Assembly: GCA_914767715.1 (NCBI GenBank) | Contig: OU612067.1 | Location: 34,756,162 to 34,820,161, forward strand | Reading direction: 5' to 3' | DNA: 64,000 nt | Origin: Membranipora membranacea | Lineage: Eukaryota > Bryozoa > Gymnolaemata > Cheilostomatida > Membraniporidae | Shown: in pieces, positions 1 to 11,273 of the stretch | Layout: each line of letters starts with the position of its first letter | Numbering within the stretch: position 1 is the first letter of the stretch | Program-made: the position numbers and the translations under genes | The notes under the pieces: model-generated | Seen by the model: only the letters and a program-made list of their open reading frames with translations | The model's database searches: none | What the model was told of the DNA's origin: nothing

Positions 1-1224
1 TGACCAGAAAAGAAGACTATAAATTTTATTCCTTATTTCTCTCTAGGCACTCTGGATCTGTTGCAAATGAACTCGAGAATGCGGTGAGATATTCGGCTAC
101 CATAGAATTAATACAGATTTCCAATGATGATTTCGATGTACTGAACATCCGATACAGGTCTTAGGGATGGAACTCAAGAAACAAGTACAAGATGCCGCAT
201 AGAATCTCCTACAGATTAGCGATTCGAGGTAGGAATTATTTCTTACAAATATGACAGACTAGTCAAATATTTCAATGTTTTTATCGACACGCCAGGTTTT
301 TCTTAGGCATGGAAATCCAACAAGCGCTTTAAAGTTATACAGGGGGTCTTTCAATTAGAAACAGCCAAAATCACAATTTGATCGCTCACTCCCTGAGTGA
401 GTGATACCTGCTAGGCTCTCACTTTCAGATCGCTCACTCACTTGATGGAACTATATACATTCAGAGTGAACGATTTGAGAGCAATCTGTCTAATTGAAAG
501 ACCAAGTGAGTGATAATTTTGGACCGATGTGATAGTGATAACTTGCTTTAGTAAAGGATCGCTCTCTCTAATTGAAAGACCCCCCTGATTTGAAATCTAA
601 ATCATAGCTTTAATACTTATATCACAGTATTTCTCTGATGTTGCAGTTCATCGTAGACTTTCTTGACTGGCTAACTCAATTGGAGGACGAAGTATATGGT
701 GTCGACATCACGGATGCAGATAGGTCAAAATGTCCGCTTTGCATTCAGACAAGAATCAGCTGGAGAATCACTTGTAAGTACACTTTACAATGTGATGCAA
801 AATCTGTGATATTGATCAAGATTGTGGAAATCAAGATCTACATAGAATGCCATTTTGCACATACTTCTTCTCACCTAGCCGGCTGTATCCTTAGCACATA
901 CTATATTAGGCTAAATTCAAGTCTAGCTCAACATCTTTACTTTATTATAGACTCCCACCTCAAATAACCAAGATTAAGTGTGAGCTATCATTACGCCATT
1001 ATAATATTCCTACAGGTCACTCCTTCTTAGCGCTCACTAAGGAGTTTTTGACTGAGAAAACGCTTTGTCAAGATAGCTTGGAGCAGTACTTTGGTCACCA
1101 AAGAGCCAAAACTGGCGGTAACAATGCTCCAACTATGAGCGAGTTTCTAAATACAGCCAGGATACTGACAGTGACACAAGAGGCTGAATGTACTATATCC
1201 AAAGGGTACTACACTAAACTTTAA
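1..1224 (+). pseudogene. P-element/THAP9-like transposase, decayed fragment
   Basis: Three pieces of a P-element-type (THAP9-like) DNA transposase lie in order. Piece 1 starts at about 47 after a CTCTCTAG acceptor and reads SVANELENAV then FDVLNIRY, matching the segment around the catalytic core where the family has an FDxLNxR motif. Piece 2, 647-773, lies between TTGCAG and GTAAGT and reads FLDWLTQLEDEV. Piece 3, 1016-1224, reads KEFLTEKTLCQDSLEQYFG then QRAKTGGNNAPT, the family's C-terminal signature (S-x-D-x-LEQFFG...GG-N-NPT), and stops at 1222-1224. The reading frame after piece 1 is lost near 170, and a separate inverted-repeat element sits between pieces 1 and 2. The junction of pieces 2 and 3 keeps phase (T|GT). 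The N-terminus lies outside the window. Terminal repeats were not seen. Identification is from memory of the family; non-function is inferred from the frame loss and insertion. Confidence 0.72.
340..586. mobile_element. Short inverted-repeat element (MITE-like)
   Basis: The left end CAGGGGGTCTTTCAATTAG (340-358) is mirrored at the right end, 568-586, by CTAATTGAAAGACCCCCCTG with one extra base in the G run. The ~247 bp between has no ORF and contains further GATCGCTCACT / AGTGAGTGAT repeats in both orientations. I could not find a clean target-site duplication. It lies inside the decayed transposase, between two exon-like pieces, so it probably inserted into an intron or an already dead copy. 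Confidence 0.6.
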
Positions 1225-1497
1225 AAAGACACTATGGTGATCTCTGAGGAGCCAATGGAGAAAGGAAGTTGACAAAAGAAATGAGTCATGGGTTTTTGTT
1301 AACCATTGTTGGGCTGAGAATGTAAAGTATTACGTAGCAATAGTATTTGAATAAAATTGCAGAAGTAAAATTACATAAAAGAGACTTAGAAAAAATTAGA
1401 TACAGATTTTCCTGAAACCACAAGATCAGTTTGATTCTTTTATTGTAAACTCTGTCTAAAAACTGGCCGAAGGATTTTTTTTCTTATTGCTGTCTAT

Positions 1498-2299
1498 TTA
1501 TTGTTTACATCTATTTATAAATGCCACACACCTCACTCTGGAAAACTTTTGCACTACCTTATGAAATAAATCAAAGGCTTCAGAACTTGGTATGTTACAA
1601 TCTACTGTGAGCCACCGGTTGTGAGCCTTGTCAGCGTGCAGTATAGAGTCCATGACAAGATCTCTTACGTTGCGATTACTGCTCACATTGGAAATGGTGG
1701 CAGATGAAAGAGAATCAAGCGCAATGACAAATGTAGAAAGCTGGCTGATACATATGTAAGTGCACCACAATCTAGAGGCAAAGAATTTCCCCCTATTAGA
1801 CTAGCGAGAGAGTTCCCCCTGAGGTTGAGTTGAGGTACTGCTTGCTTGCTCAGGATAATTCTGTTGTGCAGCCTGCAAAAGAGACATCATATATTGGTTT
1901 GAGTAAGATTAAAGCCATTAAAACACAAATTGGTTTTATCACAATAAGAACTTGTGGTTATGGAGACAAACTAAATTTTAACTTAAAATAAGTTAAGTAA
2001 AGTTAAATGTTGCATAGCGGACCTCTGTGCTTCAATTCATAAATTAGCCGTTCAAAAGTAATGGGTTGATATTCCAAAGATCGTTTTTGGGTTGTTGATG
2101 TGAAAAACTTACGACTTGCAGCGGGTATAGTCTCCAGCCTCAAAATGTTGAGCGCAATATGCCTTCTACTGAGCATTCCATTCACGTATGTGTTGACTAG
2201 GTCTTGCCTCACGACAGCTTTTAACCAATTCATTCCCCTATAACATTCAAAAAATAGGTGTGAATAATCAGGGCCATTGTACATATTAACGTTGAGCAA
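1498..2299 (-). CDS. Hypothetical two-block ORF region, unrecognised
   Basis: Two open stretches on the minus strand (2299 down to 2003, and 1770 down to 1498) have mixed, protein-like composition, for example RRHIALNILRLETIP and HNRWLTVDCNIPSSEAFDLF, and could be two exons of one gene or of a mobile element. I recognise no domain and could not establish a splice between them. They sit just downstream of the transposase relic, so they may belong to a transposon. This could equally be chance open frame. Confidence 0.2.
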
Positions 2300-5280
2300 T
2301 GATTACACAGGCTGACTTGATGGATTGTAAATTTGTAGCATTTGCTCACTACAACCTATAACCTTCTGGAAGTTTATCAGAATCCTCTGTAGTTGGTTTA
2401 TTATTATTGTATAACTAGTAGGGTCAGTGCATTGCTGTAGTAACCTGAAATACATGGCCAAATATCATTCATTCCTATCTGTACCTATCAAACCCATTCT
2501 TATTCATTGAAATACACAGACAAGGGTACTGTAGACAGTTACCCCTCTGGTTGAGACAGGCTAAGACTAAGAGAAAGAAAGCATGGGTCATATGTCTTCA
2601 ATAACCTAAAACAAAGGATACTAAAGCAATGATGAAATTTTGATATCTTGGAGAGCAAGTGCTACTCCTATCTAGGTAGATGCAATGTGATTTACCTGAC
2701 TCTATCTTTTCTAGGTACTACAAACCATCTCCAATACACCCGTCTGCTATTTTCTTTCTTCTAGTTTGAGTGCAGTGCAGCAGAAAATACTTGCTCTTGT
2801 GTGATTGGTTCATTAAACTCCAGTCACAGCTATTCTTATTATTACTACAATGGCTGTACAGTGCTATTTTTTTCAGGTGACACCTGATTGGTCAATTCTG
2901 AGCTGGCCCATATTCTGCCTGCTGATATATAGATAAAGGGACAGTAGAAGCTTAGGACTGCGTAAGCTTTGACCTTGTGACCTACTTGTGACCTTGAAAA
3001 GCATATTTCCGCATTTTAGTCAAAATTGACTAAAATGCGGAAATTTCAAATTTAGCTTTTTTACCACTGAATGTGGCCTGTAAGAAAAAAATTGCTATGT
3101 GTTCTATGAAACCATCTCATAGGCTACGTGTATGGGCAATCTGGGTTAGAAATAATGTGTTGTAGTACAGCTGTAGCACTATTTATGTAAAGCGGAATTC
3201 CCAGTGAAATCTTCAGTGAAATATGTACATGAATATACTGGAGAAGATAACTCTAATATGATGATATTATGTCAAACAAAATCCCCATATTAGTTACTAT
3301 TTCTGAAATGCAGATTTTGATAGAGGCAAGTTTTATTGAGGAGAAATGCTTTTATGGGCATATTATACATTGAGAGTGAAGATATAGGCCACTAATATAC
3401 ATTGAGAGTGAAGCCATATAATAATGCAATTAGCAACCCGGGTGTTTACACATGTCGATAGTTAACCTGATATCTTACAAGTGGTGACGTTGGGTGATTA
3501 TCATGGTGGTAGCAAAAAATTCATCGGAGAACATAGGAAAACATCTGTGAAAACATGTAGATCAGTCTATTGGTGATCAAGTCCTTCATAGCAGAACCGT
3601 ATACAGTAGAGCATAGCCACCCACTTTGACACCAAAGACCATTTTCCGGGAAAGGCAAGGTGGTCCTTGTCACAACAATTCATAAGAGTGTTTTTGGTTT
3701 TTTCATTCAGCTCTATTGAAGTGCAAATGAACTAATTATAACTTATAATATCTAAGCACATAGTCAAGATTGCGCGATGAGACTGAGTAATTATACTTTT
3801 TATTTTATAAGCCACACAATAATCATATTGATCAGCCTGAATAAATGCACAAGTGAGTCCAACAATGTAGTTGGTAGATATTTAAAAAACAATTCATTGT
3901 TTCAGGTATTGATAGTGTAGATGCGTAGTTTATAAGCATACATACATCTATAACTTTGTATTTAGCAAGATTAAACCTTGATTCACTTTGGTGTTTATGA
4001 AATAAAACTGACCTACATTAGATGAGTTGAATTTTGGCAGAAGGAAAAGTTTGACATTTCACAATCTGAAATTTATCGATAGACTACATTTACTTTGAAA
4101 AGCTCTCTATCATTTCTACGAAGGTACCAGCTAGTACCAGCTTGATGGCTGTGTCTTTCGGCTCGAAGACACAATTCATGTTGATTGGAGAGGCTGTTGT
4201 GACCTGCACAAGATGGACTAGAATCTATCGATCATGAGGCAGCTTCAGTCCATAGCAAGAGTTATTCTCAGCAATCACAGAACTCGGTAGATGCATCCCT
4301 AGAAGAAATGATAAAAATGCCAACTTTCAGCTGAGCAGATCGGGGGCAACTTAAGGACGTCTTATCATCGGTTGTCCCCTCATTGAACTTACATGTCAAA
4401 GAGAGAACAACTCTATGATTTGTCTCAATTTGAAGTGAAAAAAGACACCCCTCCTCCCTGCCGAAAAGGAGACTCCCTGATGAGACAGAAACAAACAGAC
4501 CGCAGCTTCTTCCCTATTGATATTGAAAATTCTTTGACCACCCCCTAGCTAAAAGCTGATGGTTGATCATTGTGCGGGTCTCTAAAGGTCTAATGTTTCA
4601 GAATTTATTTCATATCTATCACCTACAACTAGGGCATATGCCTCCAATCGGACAAATTATCCTGTCACAGTATCATATGACATAAGGTTATGCTTTAGAT
4701 ACACACAGACAATCCTTGGTTATAAATCTAACTGCTAACTGCACGGTAGGTAAGTCTTTTGGACAAGAGCGATCAACTTCTAGCATGTCATGGCAAGATT
4801 GGCAGCCTTTTCTCAAGATCAGCTTCCAATATTGGAACTGTTTGTTTGACATGCTAGCTTCCTAGTCACTTTTGGTTCCGCACCACATGTATCTCTTCAC
4901 ACCCAGTTGTGAGATGCCTAGCGATTTTGGAGGTATTGAAACATGTTTTTTATGCACATTATACTCATCAAGCCCAAGGGTCTCGCAGTTATAAAATTGA
5001 AATTAGGACAGATTATTTGTAAAATAATATTTGCTGCCGCAGGCCTGTATAATGCAAGTCCCTGACCGGCAGTAGTATGACGAAAAATTATCAGATAAAT
5101 TTGAAAGTGGGATTCTGAAGTATTGAGCAATGATGTGGTTTGATTCAACATGTCTCAATATATATATCACTGACCTTATTGTACACAGTTCTTCACCATT
5201 ATAAATAAACATGCTGCATAACATCAGTATACTAATACTGCAAACCTGAGCAAGGAGTCTGGAAATCATCTGAAATAAAA
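2300..5280. other. Intergenic, no gene seen
   Basis: No exon-like stretch with supported splice sites was found. The interval contains a near-perfect inverted repeat at 3006-3043 (arms TTTCCGCATTTTAGTCAA and its complement, 2-base spacer) and a two-copy direct repeat, ATACATTGAGAGTGAAG, near 3364-3413. Confidence 0.5.
3006..3043. repeat. Inverted repeat with CCGCATTTTAGT core
   Basis: Two 18-base arms that are exact complements (TTTCCGCATTTTAGTCAA at 3006-3023) flank a 2-base spacer. The same core, TTCCGCATTTTAGT, recurs near 10024 and 10092, so it is probably part of a dispersed repeat family. Confidence 0.75.
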
Positions 5281-5302
5281 AAAATGAAATATAAAATTTC
5301 TT

Positions 5303-5480
5303 GGGACGGTGAAATGGTGCAATCGGTAAGCGCGCTTGTTATTCACTGCCAGGCGATTGGTGCCGCAGGATTTGTGAGTTCAAATCCCGTTGGGGGAGCT
5401 TTCAAGGTTGGTTGTTCCAGCCCCCAGCACCCATCGGGTGTATACCTCTTCTATAAAATGGGGAACCATTGTTACTGCCT
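5303..5480 (+). repeat. tRNA-derived SINE-like element
   Basis: The stretch contains a sequence resembling a pol III A box (TGGTGCAATCGGTAAGCGC, about 5314-5332) and, about 55 bases on, a B-box-like GAGTTCAAATCCC. This is the spacing and order of a tRNA head, but the flanks do not form a clean cloverleaf acceptor stem, so it is read as a tRNA-derived retroposon rather than a functional tRNA. A tRNA-unrelated body follows. A second element with the same layout occurs at 12759-12980. Confidence 0.5.
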
Positions 5481-5489
5481 GTTAAACAC

Positions 5490-8400
5490 ATTAGTGGTTT
5501 GTTTAATCCAACCCTACAATGTAAGGAAGTGCAATTTTGTGGCAGCAGGGAGGGTACATGTGATATGGAATTTCTACAGATAGTCTGTTACGTTACTCAA
5601 AACAAATTTTCACCCCATGCAATCGGTACTGCTGAAGCTGGATTTTTAGTCACATTGAAGAGAATTTCTAGCCCCTTACTTCTTACGGGTGTATATCCTC
5701 TCTACCCAAGAGCACAAAAAAACCGTGTTTGAAGAGGATAGGTTCTTTTGAACTACCCAAGAGGAGTTTTAATAAAATGGCCTTGTGGAAATTGGGGTGT
5801 GCTAACTTAAAGTCACCTCCTAACTAGTTTATTCATTTACTTCTCTTTGGTTATTTATGAAGGATGTACACAAACCAATTATGAAAACTTGAGGCATTGC
5901 GTGAAGTGACATGATGAGATTGTACTGTTTTTTTTCCAGTACTGGTAGTGGAAAATTCAGTCTACCTCCAATATGATTGGATGATCTTTATGCTCGTTTT
6001 GGTTCCATGTACGTGGTTGTAGAACCATGATTAATTTTTTTTATTGAGGCGCATATGGGGACAGGAATAACAGAAAGTTAGGTAGCAACAGGTGCTCAGT
6101 AAAATCCCGCCTCCAGCTGCGCGATGTATATAAGAGGGTTCGACCAAAGCTGTGGGCTCATTCTCGGTGTAGCAGTGATCAAGAAAGTTTTGCATGGGTA
6201 CTCTCGAGAACAGAACAAAGAGATATGTTAATGATTGTAATCGTTCCTCACGTCAACATGGTTGCATTTTTCTATGTATTGTTAGGCGTTTTTAAGATAT
6301 AAATGGACCAGCGGGTAGGACACTCATCTATTTGAGGTTTGCAGTGAAGTTTTATAAAGAACAACTTGCTGATAGCCCTCTGTTTACAGCCTAATTCTGT
6401 CGCCAGAAGTGTCTTAAACACGAGGCAAGTGGTATGATCAACACCTACTCCCACCGTGTGATCATTCAGGGATTATGAGGCAACTGAGATAGGTCTAGAA
6501 CATATCACTAGCAGCATGTAATGCCAAAAGTTATCAAAAATACCTTAACATAAAGTCTCTTTCCCATGTATCCCACTCTTTGGATAGTCATGATCACGCA
6601 TGCAGCATTGTCCTTGCATGGTATGATGAAAGTAATCGACCTGTATTAACTCACAGATCGAATTAACTTTTTGTGACACTCAGTTCTACAAGTACCAATA
6701 ACAAACAAAATCATTGCCAAGCTACTTCAAAAAAACGCCTGCGGTAAGAGGTAAGATACAAACAATTGGACATCGTTTGACAAACTGATCAATGATGAGG
6801 ATACAGATATATTAGTTATTCCGCAATTGATGAATCAAATTGAATTACTGGAGCTCTATGAGATAAAATGAATAAATGCTGATTTTAAACATAAAATGTC
6901 ATAATCATGTCATAATTTGACACTAATTACCTGACCACCTAGCAACTCAAGCTTTCTTCACATTATTCGGTAATTTTTTTAAGTTTTATGACTAGGTCAA
7001 CTTACAATGGCTTTTGCTTGTTAGACCAATGAACTCCCTCATTGGTTAGACAGGCATATTGTTTAGTGCTGAGTACTACAGACGAAACAGTGGCATTTCC
7101 TGTGAGTAACCAGTGAACATCTGACATCTTCGCTACCACACATCTAAAATGGCAAGTGGTCTTCAACCTCATTTCAAAAGTTGCACTAAATTACTTCAAT
7201 TGTACATGGACAATCAGTGCAACCAAATATGCTACTTCTCAGCAATGTGTTTAGAGATAATTTTATGTTTTCAAGGCAAAGAGCTGCAAGGAGGCCGCTT
7301 TTTTTGTAGTGCAAGTATTTCACTTGATGGTTATCCGTTAAAAAAAAGACTATTGGGATTAATGCACTATAAGCTGTCTAATAAATAATTCTGTGGGCCA
7401 AAACCAAGAACCAAGGATCTCCATGACCAATTCATCAGCTTTAATGATGAAAGAGGCGGTAAGTACATTAACACTAAGCTGTGCAGTGTAGGCATATGGC
7501 CCAAGTGTCATTTTTATTCCAAACGGTGCACTGTCTAGCGTGCCGGTCTATGAAACTTAGTTATAGCATCTGAATGATGTGGAGGACAATTAAGTCAGGT
7601 TTAAATGGGTGGACCTCCAGCCTCATGACCTATCTATAGGCAAAGGGGTTCGCACCACCCTCACCCTGCTTGCACTCTCACTGCTCACATATAGCTAGCG
7701 TTAAATTCTATTCAAAGTTACCTTCTCAATAAGTGTGAGCAGACAACTCAGCAAACAAATCATCTAAAGCATATTTTTACACAGGGTCTGAAATATGCTG
7801 AAGCAATCTTATGGGAAAAATGAAAAGTCCACAGACATCTTTGTCATCTAGACTTGTTTTTCCTAAAAGACTAGAGGTAGCCTACTCACACTGATCTTTG
7901 TCTCAGTCGCAGTTCTCAATGAATAGAAATGAGTATGAAGACCACCAATCGCTCTTCTCACAGTAAAACCATCGCCAGTAAGAGAAAAAAACCTTTTTTC
8001 CTGCAACAAGCAAATATCATGCGCTTACAGGCCCAGGTAATATCCATACTGTACATGGTTTTGTTCTGCATATTCTTTTATTGCAATGTGGGTTATGATC
8101 TTCAGAAGTAATACATTCAGAAGCAATACTATGGATAAATTGACAAACTTCTAGTAATCTGAATACAACTACATGTACATTTCTAAGAACCACCAAGCCT
8201 CACTACTTTCAGCTTTCTAAAGTGGAGATCATAAGAAGGAGGGGTGTATAGTACATGATTAAGTTAGCTTGAAAAATCTTTTTTTTTTCATTTAGCCATA
8301 TGGCATAAACAAACCAAAGCTCAATTTTGGTGTGATATGAAGTGAATTTGTATGCATATCATAACAATAACTTTTTTATCACACCTTCTAATGTAGGCTA

Positions 8401-8970
8401 CAGCAACTGTGCTTGATCAAACCAGCAAGTAAGCTAGGGGAAAACATCGGTATTTTGTAGCTGGCAACAGCAGTGTAGTGTAGTTATGCCCATACATAGC
8501 TATAGCAATTACAGGAGCACAAATTTTGAGAATTCCATCGACCATTGATATTTCTGTGGTCGAGTACAAAATCAATTACGACACGGACAATGTTTAAGGA
8601 TATGTCCCCATTGATTCCCCAACAACCAATGTAAGAGGAATTAACTGAGCGTTAGGCGATCTACTGACCAAGGAAGCCTTTGAAGCACAGCACATGTCGT
8701 TTCAAATGAGTACAAATAAATGGCATTTCTATATCGAATTAATATTAATTAAAGTCAGTCATTGTTGTGCTTTTGTGCGGTGAGTGAGTATAATGCAACC
8801 ACACGCAGGTCCCATGTCCCGAGGGCCGTAACATCCACACACAACTCATCACAACCCAGGTTTAATGTGTTGTGCGCCATGTGACGCAGGGGGTTGGATC
8901 AAGTTGAAGTTAAAAGTTTAGTTTGAATGCACCAAACCAACCAAGACCTTGACAAGATTATGGACTTGAG
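5490..8970. other. Intergenic, no gene seen
   Basis: The short open frames here lack splice context and protein-like composition. A TATA-box-like GATGTATATAAGAGG at 6123-6137 has a possible initiator about 30 bases downstream and a 33-codon ORF starting near 6193; this could be an old promoter or LTR, but nothing further supports it. Confidence 0.4.
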
Positions 8971-9001
8971 TTCCTACCTAGGTTTATATATATAATGTAA
9001 A

Positions 9002-9660
9002 ATAAGGCTTGCAAGTAAGTCCCAGGCCAGGGGCACCATGGGACTATCGGCATCTGGAGAACTTACAAGCATGTAATTGTATACTTCGCCAATCCGATGT
9101 CCATTGGCAAAGTTAGCCTGTCTTGAAAAGCTTTGTTTGAGGGTGGCCGTCGAAAAAAAGCTTGTCAAGACAGGCTATGGCAAAGTATACATGCTTATAA
9201 ACTCCACACAGTCACTGATCTAAGCACACAATACAGCACTAACTTGAGTAGTGTTGGTATATAACAGCAGAGTAATGGTTTAGTTCAGTGAGTTGGAAGG
9301 CTACTAGACTTGTAACTAGTAAGCTGAGTAAGTAGTAGTAATAGTACTACCTAACAGTAAAGGCATCTGGAGTTACAAGCATGTATACTTTGCCAATGTC
9401 CATGATCATGATCATGGACATTGGTCACCCATCCTAGTCCTTTCCAAGCAAGGTATAGGCCATAGGCATCTGGAGTTACAAGCATGTCCAGTATCAACCA
9501 TACTGGACATGCTTGTAACTCCAGATGCTATGGTAAAGCCTAGTAAAGGCATGGGCCCCTGGGACTTACATGTCTTTACTTTGCCAATGTCCAGTATCAA
9601 CCACCCCAAAAAACACTGATACTGGTCATCGGCAAAGTAAAGACATGTAAGTCCCAGGGA
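9002..9660. repeat. Cluster of long perfect inverted repeats
   Basis: At least four hairpin-forming units lie side by side: 9114-9177 (20-base arms, one mismatch), 9393-9424 (perfect 32-base palindrome), 9466-9528 (29-base perfect arms, 5-base spacer) and 9558-9658 (28-base perfect arms). They are built from shared modules, notably GGCATCTGGAGTTACAAGCA, TACTTTGCCAATGTCC and TGTAAGTCCCAGGG. The same modules recur at 61.61-61.72 kb, which marks a dispersed foldback or MITE family. There is no coding capacity. Confidence 0.8.
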
Positions 9661-11273
9661 CCCATGAGTAAAGTAGAAAAAGAAGTGATTAGTTAGTGAA
9701 GTAATGATGATTATTATTATTTAATTTATTTATACATACAGTAACAGTACAACGTTGGAAATATTTAACTAAATTAGTGAGTGCTACTAGTACTACTATA
9801 CAAGGATGGAAACTGTTACCTGAAACTTGCAAGGAAAACACTACAGCAGTATAGTCTTCATTAGCAGAGTAGAGTATGCAGCATTACAGAGCTTCTTCAT
9901 GAAGAACACCACCAGGCATCGACCTAAATCCTGACCATGTTTTGGATTAGGCAGAAAATGAGATGACTACCCCTGATTGGCTTGGTGGGATTCAATTAAC
10001 CAATTAGAATGTGTTTTCCAAATTTCCGCATTTTAGTCATTTCATCGTAAAACTGAGAAACACGCGTGCTAACGCGTACTTTCAAGAGAAATTCCGCATT
10101 TCCGCATTTTAGTGAACCCCATCATGGAGTGCTAAAAATTTAATGGCCATCCCCATTAAATTCTTTATTTGCTGTTTCCGGCTTGAAATTTTAAGATTAT
10201 TTCTAGCTAGGGCCTCAAAGCAGCAGATATTCTAACAAATACAGGATCAGGTAAGTGACTAGTGAGGTACAAAAGCCTTAACCCATGACTTCTAGTTGGT
10301 AGCCTGATAGGAATACAGATCTGTTTAGACCAATAATTCCACTAATTTTTGACTTACAGCAGCAAAGAATAACTGCAAAGTTTATCTAAACTAAAATACT
10401 TTAGTCCTATTATAATTGCAGTGGTTTGAAATATTAATTATGGTTGTTCATAAAAACAAAGGCGATACTAAATTAATCAAATAAATCATAATGATCATTT
10501 CTTTAACAGTTAACACCAACTGTGATGAGAAAAATGTGATGTTTGTTCTAATGCATTAAATTGTTTGTATTTTCTTTTAGCCTGACCAGTTTTGGTTTAT
10601 GTCTTTGTCTTTACAAGAAACTACAAGGGTCAAATTCAAAAGGCTGCTCCCACCTTAATAGTAGCCTTATCAGTAACCATATCATCACAGATAAGCCATC
10701 TCATCGTATAATAATTGGGTTCCTGTACCTGGCTGTGTGTCCAACAGTCTCACACTGAACCTCTGCTGTTAATTTTAGCTGTCTCAAAGCTGTATAAGTG
10801 ATAATCTATTCTCTCAAACATTTTTTCCTGCTATTTGCCTCAAATTTCTTGTTATTGATTGATTGATTGATTGATGAGTACTTTATTATCGATCAAAATT
10901 CATTTGCAACGAATGACAATGTATATAGTGGATCTGATTTGACATAAATTGATAAAAAGACTTCAGTACGTTGGTTAGAAGAAAAAAAAATGAAATAAAA
11001 CAGGATTTAGTCACATCATCGGTTACAGAGTCTATATATAACTGCCATATTTAATGAAAAGGCATTTAGCTGCAGTTGCAGTAGTATGCTTTATGATTTT
11101 GGATTTATTGCTCACTAGTCTCTTAGGTCTGCAGTTCTGGTTTTCAGATCGAGTTGGCAGGACGTTGCTATGAAGCGAGGCTTTCTTCTGGCAGTATATT
11201 ATTAATATTATTATAGTAGTTATACTTAATATCCACACAGATTTAACAGTAGAGTAGGGCCTACAGTACTAAG
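9661..11273. other. Intergenic, no gene seen
   Basis: No supported exon. It contains two copies of the TTCCGCATTTTAGT repeat core (about 10024 and 10092), a GATT tetranucleotide run near 10856-10873, and the upstream region of ZFAND1. Confidence 0.45.

Noticed and set aside
340-586. hAT identity for the inverted-repeat element
   Set aside because: The ends start with CAG, but the flanking 8 bases do not match, so the superfamily is left open.
5303-5400. Functional tRNA gene
   Set aside because: A- and B-box-like blocks are present, but I could not fold a convincing acceptor stem and cloverleaf. A tRNA-derived SINE fits better.
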